Source of the DNA: Alphaproteobacteria bacterium
GTDB taxonomy: Bacteria; Myxococcota_A; UBA796; UBA2385
Assembly (NCBI GenBank): GCA_020632755.1
Contig: JACKEY010000010.1
Location: 1-64,000, forward strand
Direction: 5' to 3'
Length of the DNA: 64,000 nucleotides
Part shown: positions 16,700-24,883 of the stretch, piece after piece
Layout of the letters: every line of letters starts with the position of its first letter
Position numbering within the stretch: the stretch's first letter is position 1
Notes under the pieces: model-generated
Told to the model about the DNA's origin: nothing
What the model saw: the letters and a program-made list of their open reading frames with translations, nothing else
Databases searched by the model: none
Made by a program: the position numbers and the translations under genes

Positions 16700-18745
16700 T
16701 CAGTCCGGGTCGCAGGCGCCGTCGCAGGGATGCACGGCGACCGCCCGCTCGACCAGCTCGAGCGTCTGGCCCAGTGCCTGGTCGGTCGAGACGATGTCGC
16801 TGTGGGTGTTGTTGTTGTCGGTCGGGATGGTGTTCTGGTCGAGGGGGGTGAACGCGGCCAGGGCGTCGGGGAGGACGATCTGGGTCAGCGAGATGCCATC
16901 GGTCTGCTCGCCGGAGACCAGCGCCACGCCCTCGATGGGCCGCGGCGCGGCTTCCAGGTGGTGGGCGCCCACCGTGCGGACCAGCACGTCGGTGGCCAGG
17001 TTGGGGACCTGGCAGTCGCCGACGGCTTCCTGCATGACGCCGACGAAGTCCTCGCGCTCGGCAAGCACACGGCCCAGGTTGACCGGGTCGCTGGCGTCGA
17101 AGTCCGACTGCAGGGCGGTGACGAACACCAGCTGGCTCAGCGGGTCCGGGTACAACAGGTCGAGCAGGGTCTCGATCTCGCCGAAGTGCCAGGAGCGCTG
17201 GATCATGTGGGTCCAGCCGGCCCCGGGCACGCTGAACACGGCGCGGTCGATCTCGTCGGTGAGCGCCACGAAGCTGGTGCCCTGGATGCCGCCCAGGCTG
17301 ACCCCGTAGTAGAACAGCCGGTCGTCGAACAGCGGCGCGTCGACGGTGCGCCCGGTCTCGGGCAGGTACTGCAGCTCGTCGCGGGCCAGCGCCACCAGCG
17401 CCTGGGTGTTGATGAGCGACTGGGCCAGCCGGTCGGTGACGATGCGCACGCGGCCCAGGTCGGGCACGACCTCGGCGATGATCAGGCTCAGGTCACCGCT
17501 GGACAGGCCGATCCAGTCCGTGGCGATGAGCACCACGCCGGCCTGGGCGGCCATCGCCTGGGTGATCTGGCCGACGCCGCCGCCGGTCAGCCAGCTGCTG
17601 CCGCTGCCGAAGATGCCGTGGCCCATGACGACCAGCGGCACGGGCTCGCCCTCGGGCAGGCCCTTGGGGACGACCATGGTGAACGGGTAGGCCGGCCACT
17701 CGTCGGGGGACAACTCGACGCTGTAGGCGTCGTCGGCGTAGCGCAGCTCGTTGTCGTCGAGGAAGCTCGGCGGCCGGAAGGTGCCCTGCACGATGAGCGC
17801 GACGTCGTCGTCGGGATCGACCTGCACGCTGTCGAGGGTGTAGGCCGGCGACGCCTCGGCCAGTGCCGCGGCGGCGGCTTCCTTCATCGACAGGATGGGG
17901 CCCAGGGACTGGGCGTCGCTGGCCACCTGGACCTCGAAGGCGACGAGCAGGTCCTGGCGGGGGTATCCGGCGGCCTCGAGCGTCGGGAAGAGCACGTCGT
18001 CGTAGCGGTCGCGCGCGGCTTCCAGGCGCCGGTCGGTGGTGCGCGCCCCCTCGACCAGGGCCTGGAAGGCGGGCGAGACGTCGAAGGCCGCGCCGTCGAC
18101 GTCGCGCAGGTCCGTGGTGAGGGCGGCGACGTAGCGGCGGCCCGGCGTCATGGGCGCGACCGGCCGCAGGATCAGCGCGTGGCGGCCCGTGTAGTCGGCG
18201 TCGTCGCGGTTGTTCATGTCGAGTTCGACCATCAGCGGCACGCGGGCGCCGGTCTCGCTGTCCATCAGCACCACGTCGGCGTCCGCGGCCAGGCTGGCGC
18301 CGGCGTCTTCGAGCCCGAACAGGAAGGCGTCGTCGACGTCGCGCCCCAGCAGCACCAGCAGCGGAGAGGTCACCGAGATGCCGTCGTAGCGGTTGAACAT
18401 GCCGGGATCGACGGGCAGCGGCCCGTCGGGGCTCGCGAGCATCTCGACCGAGTAGTCCAGCCGCAGGCCGGTCTCGCTGGCCCCGTCGGGCGCCATGTGG
18501 AAGGTCGAGGGCCACGGCGTCAGGCAGTCACCGCCGACGTTGAAGGGAGAGCAGTCCGGGTCGAGGCTGAGCTCGAGGAGGGCGGACCCGGAGTCGGCCC
18601 CTCCGTCGCTGAGGTCGGTGTCGGTGTCCGAGGCGTCGGTGTCCGTGTCCGAGGCGTCGGTGTCCGAGCCGTCGGTGTCGGAGGCAGCGCCGGTGTCGGA
18701 GGCGGGCGTGCCGCAGGCGAGGAGGAGGAGGGCGAGCAGCGGCAT
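16700..18745 (-). CDS. Alpha/beta-hydrolase lipoprotein
   Basis: A 681-residue secreted hydrolase. The signal ends LLLLAC at residue 11, followed by an Asp/Thr/Ser tether (repeated SDTD units) to about residue 50. An N-terminal beta domain (about 55-270) precedes the alpha/beta fold. Catalytic features are VMGHGIFGSGSS (oxyanion loop), YYGVSLGGIQG (G-x-S-x-G nucleophile elbow) and NNNTHSDIV near the end (probable catalytic His). The family acts on esters, possibly lipids; the substrate is unknown. ATG 18745 follows GGGAG at 5 nt. The tether is encoded by short tandem repeats. It stands alone, with a repeat block upstream. Confidence 0.82.
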   Translation of the reverse strand: MPLLALLLLACGTPASDTGAASDTDGSDTDASDTDTDASDTDTDLSDGGADSGSALLELSLDPDCSPFNVGGDCLTPWPSTFHMAPDGASETGLRLDYSVEMLASPDGPLPVDPGMFNRYDGISVTSPLLVLLGRDVDDAFLFGLEDAGASLAADADVVLMDSETGARVPLMVELDMNNRDDADYTGRHALILRPVAPMTPGRRYVAALTTDLRDVDGAAFDVSPAFQALVEGARTTDRRLEAARDRYDDVLFPTLEAAGYPRQDLLVAFEVQVASDAQSLGPILSMKEAAAAALAEASPAYTLDSVQVDPDDDVALIVQGTFRPPSFLDDNELRYADDAYSVELSPDEWPAYPFTMVVPKGLPEGEPVPLVVMGHGIFGSGSSWLTGGGVGQITQAMAAQAGVVLIATDWIGLSSGDLSLIIAEVVPDLGRVRIVTDRLAQSLINTQALVALARDELQYLPETGRTVDAPLFDDRLFYYGVSLGGIQGTSFVALTDEIDRAVFSVPGAGWTHMIQRSWHFGEIETLLDLLYPDPLSQLVFVTALQSDFDASDPVNLGRVLAEREDFVGVMQEAVGDCQVPNLATDVLVRTVGAHHLEAAPRPIEGVALVSGEQTDGISLTQIVLPDALAAFTPLDQNTIPTDNNNTHSDIVSTDQALGQTLELVERAVAVHPCDGACDPD

Positions 18746-18812
18746 GGAGGCTCCCGGGGAGGGCGGAGCGTAGCTGGGGGTGCGGGGAGTGGCAGCAGGC
18801 GCGGGCCCGACG

Positions 18813-19106
18813 GCCCCCCTCCGCCGGCTACGCCGGCACCTCCCCCCAGCGGGGCTGGGGGGAGGGGGGATGAGGGCCGGAGGGAGGGGTGGCCGGGGCG
18901 CGCAGGGCGGCCCCCCTCCGCCGGCTACGCCGGCACCTCCCCCCAGCGGGGCTGGGGGGAGGGGGAATGAGCGCGGCAATCGTCCCTCCCCCCGCCGGCT
19001 ACGCCGGCACCTCCCGCCAGCGGGGCTGGGGGGAGGGGGGATGATGGCGGCAATCGTCCCTCCCCCCGCTGTGCGGGGGGAGGTGGCCCGAAGGGCCGGA
19101 GGGGGG
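18813..19106. repeat. Cluster of four bipartite palindromes
   Basis: Within the 408-bp gap 18746-19153 there are three same-orientation copies (18813-18869, 18911-18965, 18984-19040) sharing CCGCCGGCTACGCCGGC, then ACCTCCCCCC, loop AGCGGGGCTG and GGGGAGG, and one inverted copy (19060-19106) with GGTGGCCCGAAGGGCCGG. The segment GGCAATCGTCCCTCCCCCCG occurs twice (from about 18975 and 19050), marking a local duplication. No gene is supported here. The elements behave like REP/BIME-type repeats; no REP-associated transposase gene is in the window. Confidence 0.8.
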
Positions 19107-19153
19107 CCCTCAGCACACCCACAACAACGGCACGAACGGCCGAAGGAGAGCCC

Positions 19154-21481
19154 TCAGCCCACCCACAAGAACGGCACGAAGGCCACCAGCAACAGCGCGA
19201 GGCCCATCACGATCATCGGGACCAGCACGTGCTCGTAGCGAGCGAAGAAGCCCATCCCCGGTTCCGGCGGCACGTCGGCCGCCTCGCCCACGACCTGGCG
19301 GGTCAGCAGGTGGTTGAGGGCCACCGGCGGGGTCAGGTAGCCGAGCTCGAAGGCGACCAGGACCATCATCCAGAAGTGCACGGGGTCGATGCCGCCCCGG
19401 TAGGCCACGTCGGCCACGGTCACGCTGACCAGGATGACCGCGCCCATGGCGTCCATGGTCATGCCGACCAGCACCATGACGAAGACCAGCACACCCATGG
19501 TGGCGACAGGGCTGCCGAAGCTCTGGGGCAGGGCCTCCATCAGCTCGGCGCGCTCGACCACGCCACCGATGCCGACGGTGGCGGCCATCAGGAACAGCAG
19601 GGCGCCGACGTGCTCGCCGGTCATCTTCGTGGCGAAGAACAGCTGCCGCGGCACCGACGGCGCCTCGACCCGGCCCCGCTGCTGCAGCCGCTCCCAGACC
19701 AGGATCAGCAGCAGCAGCGTCGGCAGGATCCAGGGCGCCGTGCGCTCGTTGAGCGGCGCGTCGAGGCCGAAGGCGTAGACCGCGACCACGCCGACGCCGA
19801 TCAGCACCGGGGCCGCCAGCCGACCGGCCGCCGACAGCGAGGCCGGCAGCGCATCGCCGGCCGGCGCGACGCTGAGCTTGGGCCGGTACACGATCATCAG
19901 GACCAGGAAGAAGATCACCGCGGTCAGGCCGAAGACGGCCATGCCGGAGCCATAGAGCTGGTCGGTGGTGACTTCCTTGTTGAGCGACGCGATCAGCACG
20001 ACGATGAGACACGGCCGCAGCACGACGCCGAGGCTGCCGGACATGGCGGTGACCATGCGGGCCTGGCGGGTGGACGCGCCGGCCTTGCGCATCTCCTCGA
20101 AGACGACGGCGCCGGCCGCGATGACGAAGATGCCCGACGCGCCCGAGTAGGCCGTCGGCAGGGCCGCCGCGATGACCACGACCCAGGCCAGCAGCGGCAC
20201 GGGCAGCTTCCAGGGTCGCACCAGGTCGAAGACCTTCTCGGAGATCGACGTGCGCTCGAGCAGCATGCCGCTCCACACGTAGAGCGCGACCGCCAGGTAG
20301 ACGCTGGGGATCTGGGCGAACTTGTGCAGGTAGATGGCCTGGCCCGACCAGTGCTGCTCGGCACCCAGGAACCACAGGCCCGCCAGCGTGATCATCCAGG
20401 CGTAGAGCGGGATGGTCAGCAGGGCGGCGCCGACACCGCCGGTCCGCGGGGCGTCGTCGGGCGGCCGCACCATGTGGCGCAGGTTGATGAGCGCCAGCAG
20501 GCCGAAGCCGATGGCCCAGATGAGCGGGATCTCGCCGTTGTCCAGGTCGACGTCGACGCCGGCACGCACCCGCCAGTCGGCCACCGCCGAGAAGGCCAGC
20601 AGCAGGTGGGCGACCAGCTGCGCGCCCTGGCTGACCCGGTGGTCCAGCACGGACTTCGCGGGCCGCAGCGCGATGTGGGCCCGCAGCCAGGTGGCCTGCA
20701 GGCCGCCCAGCAGCAGCACGATGGTCAGCAGGTGCAGGCCGTAGGCGAAGTTCGCCAGGTCGCGGAAGAACAGCTCGACCGCCCGGAAGGCCTTGACCGT
20801 CGGGGTGAGCGCCGCGGTCGCGCGGGCGTAGGCGTCGTGCTCGGTCGAGCACTGCTCGACCAGCGCCTCGGCCGCGGCGCAGGGCACCCCGGTCGCGGCG
20901 GCCGCCGGCGCGGCGGCGAAGGGATCGTCGCCAGCGGGGGTGCCGAAGGGATCGTCACCGGCGGGCGTGGCGAACGGGTCCGCCTCGGCCGGCGTCCCGA
21001 AGGGATCCGCCTCGGCCGGCGTCCCGAAGGGATCCGCCTCGGCCGGCGTCCCGAAGGGATCCGCCTCCTCCGGCGTGCCGAAGGGGTCCGCCTCGGCCGG
21101 CGTCCCGAAGGGATCCGCCTCGGCCGGCGTGCCGAAGGGATCCACCTCGTCCGGCGTCCCGAAGGGGTCCGCCTCGTCCGGCGTCCCGAAGGGATCCGCC
21201 TCCCCTCCCCCGCCCTGCGTGGCCCCGGTCGCGGGCACGCAGGTCTTCAGGGTCTCGCGGGCCTCGTCCAGGTCACAGGCGGGCGGCGTGGGGTCGTTGC
21301 GCAGGCCGATGGCGTAGCCGGGGAAGACGGCGTCCCCGAGCTGCACCAGGCGAGCGTCGATCTTGTCGGCGGTCGCCTGGAGCACGATGACGGACAGCAC
21401 GAGCAGCAGCGCTGCCGCGACGATGCGGGGCAGCCACCCACCCCCGTGACCGGGGGCGCCGCCGTGGTCGGTGCCGGACAA
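19154..21481 (-). CDS. Fused TRAP-type transporter permease with DPFG repeats
   Basis: A 775-residue membrane protein. The C-terminal 430 residues match the TRAP large permease (DctM): many helices with motifs such as LPTAYSGASGIFVIAAGAVVFEEM, MTMDAMGAVILVSVTVADVAYRGG and ELGYLTPPVALNHLLTR. The middle (about 230-340) resembles the small DctQ subunit, so the subunits are fused. One N-terminal helix (about 19-36) is followed by a soluble loop to about 235 carrying two Cys pairs (CX11C and CX9C) flanking eleven nine-residue units of the type EADPFGTPA (about 94-192). The Cys pairs suggest a periplasmic, disulfide-bonded loop. The start is TTG, 9 nt after the binding-protein gene. Confidence 0.86.
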   Translation of the reverse strand: MSGTDHGGAPGHGGGWLPRIVAAALLLVLSVIVLQATADKIDARLVQLGDAVFPGYAIGLRNDPTPPACDLDEARETLKTCVPATGATQGGGGEADPFGTPDEADPFGTPDEVDPFGTPAEADPFGTPAEADPFGTPEEADPFGTPAEADPFGTPAEADPFGTPAEADPFATPAGDDPFGTPAGDDPFAAAPAAAATGVPCAAAEALVEQCSTEHDAYARATAALTPTVKAFRAVELFFRDLANFAYGLHLLTIVLLLGGLQATWLRAHIALRPAKSVLDHRVSQGAQLVAHLLLAFSAVADWRVRAGVDVDLDNGEIPLIWAIGFGLLALINLRHMVRPPDDAPRTGGVGAALLTIPLYAWMITLAGLWFLGAEQHWSGQAIYLHKFAQIPSVYLAVALYVWSGMLLERTSISEKVFDLVRPWKLPVPLLAWVVVIAAALPTAYSGASGIFVIAAGAVVFEEMRKAGASTRQARMVTAMSGSLGVVLRPCLIVVLIASLNKEVTTDQLYGSGMAVFGLTAVIFFLVLMIVYRPKLSVAPAGDALPASLSAAGRLAAPVLIGVGVVAVYAFGLDAPLNERTAPWILPTLLLLILVWERLQQRGRVEAPSVPRQLFFATKMTGEHVGALLFLMAATVGIGGVVERAELMEALPQSFGSPVATMGVLVFVMVLVGMTMDAMGAVILVSVTVADVAYRGGIDPVHFWMMVLVAFELGYLTPPVALNHLLTRQVVGEAADVPPEPGMGFFARYEHVLVPMIVMGLALLLVAFVPFLWVG
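20912..21202 (-). repeat. 27-bp coding tandem repeat, about 11 units
   Basis: Near-identical 27-bp units (core GGGATCCGCCTCGGCCGGCGT on the plus strand) encode EADPFGTP plus one variable residue. Unit length is a multiple of three, so copy number can change without a frameshift. The last two units read GDDPFGTPA and GDDPFAAA. Confidence 0.9.
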
Positions 21482-21490
21482 GTGCGGGGC

Positions 21491-22501
21491 CTACTCGAGG
21501 TTCTGGGCGCACTCGGCGCGGGTGCCGTCGGCGTTGCAGCGGGCCTTCTTGAGCAGGCTGAGCACGCGGCCGTCGTAGGCGCCCTGGTCGCGCAGTTGGA
21601 TGCGCATCTGCTGGGCGAAGGCGGCGAATTCCTTCTGGGCGGCGCCGTCGACCGGGATCCAGGTGGTCTTGGGGATCTCGGCTTCGGCCTTCTTGATGGC
21701 GGCCAGGCCGGTGGCGAAGTCGCCGGCGACCCAGGCGCGGCTCTTGTCGCCGAAGCCGTCGGGGAACTTGCCGTCGTGGATCAGGATCTGGAAGGTGACC
21801 TGCAGCAGGGGCTCGCTGATGATGCCGCCCTTGTCGCCGATGCCGTGCCACAGCTCGAAGGGGGTGTAGGCGGTGGCCGGCAGGAAGCAGACGTCGATCT
21901 CGCCGTTGTTGAAGGCGGGGCCCAGGGTCGCGAGGTCGGCGGACACGCCGACGCCGCCCATGCGCTTGACGGCCAGGGCGCTGGCGCTGTCGTAGTCCAG
22001 GCTGGCGACGCGCTTGCCGGCCAGGTCGCCGACGCGGTCGAGGGACCGGTCGCGGACCATGACGTAGACGGCGCCGAGCGGCCACATGCCGACGGTCTCG
22101 TAGGCGCCGGCGTCGAACATGGGCGTGTAGTTGGGCTTGGTCTGCAGGGTCTTGAGCACGGGACCCAGCAGGTCGTAGGTCGGCACGCCGCCGACGGCTT
22201 CGACGCTGTAGGTCGCGGGGTTGTACTTCTGCAGCCGCACGCCGCTGGCCATCACGCCGTCGCAGGACCCGGCGGTGAAGTCGTTCACCGCGGTCGCTTC
22301 GTCGTTGTAGGGCTTGAGCTCGACCTGGGCGCCCCAGGACGCGGCCTGGGTGGCCCAGCCCTGGGCCATCTTGAACATGAAGCCGGTGCGGCCGGCGGGG
22401 TCGTAGACGCAGACGGTCTGGCCGGCGGCGGCGGGCGCGGACGCGGTCAGGCCCAGCAGGGCGAGGCCGAGGGTGGCGACAGAGGAGAGCAGGCGCTTCA
22501 T
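21491..22501 (-). CDS. AdeT-like putative solute-binding protein
   Basis: A 336-residue periplasmic protein. The signal peptide ends near ASAPAAAG (residue 27). The mature start TVCVYDPAGRTGFMFKMAQGW, then WGAQVELKPYNDEATAVNDF and GSCDGVMASG, resembles the AdeT1/2 putative solute-binding family, relatives of TRAP receptors that were once misannotated as efflux components. It presumably captures a ligand and hands it to the adjacent fused TRAP permease, whose gene follows 9 nt downstream. Several Cys residues (CVYD, CDGV, CFLP, RCN, EC) could form disulfides. The ligand is unknown. Confidence 0.8.
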   Translation of the reverse strand: MKRLLSSVATLGLALLGLTASAPAAAGQTVCVYDPAGRTGFMFKMAQGWATQAASWGAQVELKPYNDEATAVNDFTAGSCDGVMASGVRLQKYNPATYSVEAVGGVPTYDLLGPVLKTLQTKPNYTPMFDAGAYETVGMWPLGAVYVMVRDRSLDRVGDLAGKRVASLDYDSASALAVKRMGGVGVSADLATLGPAFNNGEIDVCFLPATAYTPFELWHGIGDKGGIISEPLLQVTFQILIHDGKFPDGFGDKSRAWVAGDFATGLAAIKKAEAEIPKTTWIPVDGAAQKEFAAFAQQMRIQLRDQGAYDGRVLSLLKKARCNADGTRAECAQNLE

Positions 22502-22579
22502 GGAGGGAGCCTCACGGTCGGGGGGCGTCGTTGAAGCCCAGGCGGGCCAGCCCTATTCCATTCCGGGGGAGATGCGGAC

Positions 22580-23647
22580 TCAGGGAGCGTCGGACGCGTC
22601 CTGCGCGCCATCTTCCGAGGGGGCTTCCGAGGACGGAGCGGCGAAGGGGTCGCCGCCCCCGGCGCCGAAGGGATCGTCCGCACCGAAGGGATCGGCCGCC
22701 TCGCCGGCTTCCGGGGGCAGGGTCAGCGGCTGGGGCGCGCGGTGGCCCTGCTCGCCGATCCAGATGAGGTCGGCTTCGAAGCCGCCGACCACGCGGGCGT
22801 AGGCGTCGAGCAGGGCCCACGCGGCGGTGTCGTCGTCGGTCTCGGCGGGGGCGGCCTGGGCGGGCCACTCGGCGACGATGCGGCGCAGCAGGGCCTGGTC
22901 GCCGGCGTTGGCCGCGGTGAAGGCCCAGAGCGAGCGGGGGATGCCCTGGCCCGCGGCGTCGCCGGCCTGGGCGGCGGCTTCCAGCCCGGCCCAGGGGTCG
23001 ACCCCGGCGGGCGCGGAGCCGGGCACCGTGGCCCAGCCGGCGTTCCGGGCGGCGCTGGGGATGGACCACCAGGCCGCGTCGTCCAGGCACTGCGTCGCGC
23101 GGCCGACCTCGAGGATCTGGTTCAGCGGCACGCCGACGGTGCCGCCGGCGACCCCGTCGTTGACCTGGGCCAGCAGCCCGGACATCAGGCCGAGCAGGTA
23201 GACGCCTTCGTCGTTGCGCGAGCGCAGCTTGCAGTGTTCCGCGTCGCCGTACTCGGCCAGGGCCAGCTCGTAGCTGCGCTGGAAGCGGCGGGCGGCGTCG
23301 GCGTGGGCGCGCTCGGCGGCGAGCCGCGCGTCGGTGGCGGCGGCGGCGCGGGACTCCAGCGGGGCGTGCTTGAGCGCCAGCTCGGCCTGGAGCGACAGCT
23401 CGCGGGCCGACAGCTCGCTGCACAGGCCCGCCAGGGCGAAGGCGACGGTGAGCGCCTGCTGCGAGCCCTGGCCGCTGACCGTGTTCGACAGGCCCACGCC
23501 GACCTCGCCGAAGGCGCAGGCCACGCCCAGGTCCCGCGAGCCCGAGAGCTCGGGCACCGTGCGGTTCTTGACGGTCTTGTCCATGATCCCGGCGACACAG
23601 CCGGTGGACAGGGGGAGGGCGAGGAGGAGGAGGGAGGAGACGCGCAT
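22580..23647 (-). CDS. TRAP-locus lipoprotein with DPFG tail
   Basis: A 355-residue lipoprotein whose signal ends LPLSTGC (residue 17). The body is strongly helical and Ala-rich (LSARELSLQAELALKHA; repeated A-x-R heptads at about 90-140), then DEGVYLLGLMSGLLAQVND. The C-terminus carries three DPF units (ADPFGADDPFG, GGDPFAAP), the same motif repeated in the permease loop. The arrangement lipoprotein, binding protein, permease parallels TRAP loci that contain a T-component (TatT) lipoprotein; direct TatT homology is uncertain. It is probably the first gene of the transport operon, 78 nt before the binding protein. Confidence 0.75.
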   Translation of the reverse strand: MRVSSLLLLALPLSTGCVAGIMDKTVKNRTVPELSGSRDLGVACAFGEVGVGLSNTVSGQGSQQALTVAFALAGLCSELSARELSLQAELALKHAPLESRAAAATDARLAAERAHADAARRFQRSYELALAEYGDAEHCKLRSRNDEGVYLLGLMSGLLAQVNDGVAGGTVGVPLNQILEVGRATQCLDDAAWWSIPSAARNAGWATVPGSAPAGVDPWAGLEAAAQAGDAAGQGIPRSLWAFTAANAGDQALLRRIVAEWPAQAAPAETDDDTAAWALLDAYARVVGGFEADLIWIGEQGHRAPQPLTLPPEAGEAADPFGADDPFGAGGGDPFAAPSSEAPSEDGAQDASDAP

Positions 23648-23721
23648 GGGGGTTCCCGGGAGGCGCGGGACCATATCGAGCCGAGGAGGCGGCTGGCGGC
23701 GTGACTCCGCCTGGAGTTACG

Positions 23722-24069
23722 ATGACGGCGGAGGCCGAGATGTCCGAGGAGACCACCAGTGCTGTGCCGGAACCCCCCGCCGACGAGCTGGAGGGCGTGC
23801 ACCTGTTCATCAGCGGCAAGGTCCAGGGCGTCTGGTACCGGGCCTGCACCCAGCAGCGCGCCGTCGAGCTGGGCCTGACCGGCTGGGTCCGCAACCTGTA
23901 CGACGGCCGCGTCGAGGCCGTGGCCGAGGGCCCCCACGACGCCCTCCAGGCGCTGATCGACTGGTGCCACCGCGGCCCGGACCTGGCCCGCGTCGTCGAC
24001 GTCGAGACCGAGTGGGTCGACTTCACCGGACGCTTCGACGGCTTCGAGGTGGCGGCGAGCCTGCGGTAG
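23722..24069 (+). CDS. acyP: Acylphosphatase
   Basis: A 115-residue enzyme hydrolysing acyl phosphates to carboxylate and phosphate. After an acidic N-terminal extension of about 30 residues, the domain shows the family signature GKVQGVWYRACTQQRA (catalytic Arg in WYR) and GWVRNLYDGRVEAVAEG (catalytic Asn). ATG 23722 is preferred over GTG 23701 because GGAG lies 6 nt upstream. It is divergent from the TRAP lipoprotein (75 bp) and convergent with the MNIO partner gene (19 bp). The N-terminal extension is longer than in typical 90-residue acylphosphatases. Confidence 0.93.
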   Translation: MTAEAEMSEETTSAVPEPPADELEGVHLFISGKVQGVWYRACTQQRAVELGLTGWVRNLYDGRVEAVAEGPHDALQALIDWCHRGPDLARVVDVETEWVDFTGRFDGFEVAASLR

Positions 24070-24088
24070 GGGGGCGAGGCGGCGACCC

Positions 24089-24883
24089 TCAGGCCGGCGC
24101 CACCCACAGAAGCAGCCCGTCGGCCACCAGGCCGTCGATGACGTCCCCGGCGTCCTCCCCGGCCCCCAGGTCGGCGGCGGTGGCCACCAGGGCGGCGTGC
24201 GGGGTCGGCGACGATGCGGCCAGCAGCAGGCGGCAGAGCGCCTCGCCCTCGAGGGACAGGCCGGCGGGCTCGCCGGGCTGGTCGAAGGCCACCTCGACCA
24301 GGGCCCACTCCTCCTCCGCACCCTCCCGGGGCAGGCCCTTGGTGCGGACGCGGCCCTCGGCCAGGGCCTGCAGGGGCGCAGGGCCCAGGCGGCGGCGCAG
24401 CTCCTGCCAGCGGGCCACGGTGCCCAGGCGCAGGCAGACGGGCAGCAGGCCGCGGGCCCGCTGGAGCATCTCGTGGCCGTCCTGGCGCAGGGGATCGCGG
24501 CGGGCGGCGGCGACGGTGCCTTCCAGCCGCGCGATGTCGCCAGCACCCTGGTGCTCGGCCCAGCCGGCGAAGGCCCCGGCGAGCGAGCCGCGGTCCTGGA
24601 TGCAGCGATGGAAGGCCTCGCTGCTCAGGAAGGCGTCCAGGCGCGGCATGCTGCGGCCGCCGTTGCCGACCAGGGCCGCCGTGGCGGGCAGCTCTTCGGC
24701 CAGGGCGGTGACGAGCCGGCCGCGGCGGTAGGGGTCGGTGCGGTACTGCCGCGGGTCGGTGCGGCGCAGCAGGGCCAGGTCGTGGGGCGACAGCTCGGGT
24801 ACGCGCTGGCCGGCCAGCACGGCGTCGGCGAAGGCCGGGTCGTGCAGCATGCGCACGACGACGCGCTGGAGCGTCTGGCTCAT
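24089..24883 (-). CDS. Putative MNIO partner protein
   Basis: A 264-residue soluble protein whose ATG overlaps the stop of the DUF692 enzyme by 4 bp. The N-terminal part (LQRVVVRMLHDPAFADAVL, LSPHDLALLRRTDPRQYRTDPYRRGRLVTALAEELPATAALVG) resembles helical partner proteins encoded beside MNIO enzymes (BufC, MbnC and TglI roles), which bind the substrate peptide. The C-terminal half is all-alpha and acidic. Assignment rests mainly on the coupled gene order; the sequence similarity is not decisive. It may recruit an unidentified precursor peptide to the oxidase. Confidence 0.65.
   Translation of the reverse strand: MSQTLQRVVVRMLHDPAFADAVLAGQRVPELSPHDLALLRRTDPRQYRTDPYRRGRLVTALAEELPATAALVGNGGRSMPRLDAFLSSEAFHRCIQDRGSLAGAFAGWAEHQGAGDIARLEGTVAAARRDPLRQDGHEMLQRARGLLPVCLRLGTVARWQELRRRLGPAPLQALAEGRVRTKGLPREGAEEEWALVEVAFDQPGEPAGLSLEGEALCRLLLAASSPTPHAALVATAADLGAGEDAGDVIDGLVADGLLLWVAPA

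Noticed and set aside
18780..19238. A 152-codon open frame over the palindrome cluster
   Set aside because: It consists of translated repeats (Pro/Gly/Arg-rich), has no ribosome-binding site and spans inverted copies.
20912..21202. CRISPR-like tandem repeats
   Set aside because: Units are contiguous 27-bp in-frame repeats without spacers inside a permease gene, and no cas genes are present.
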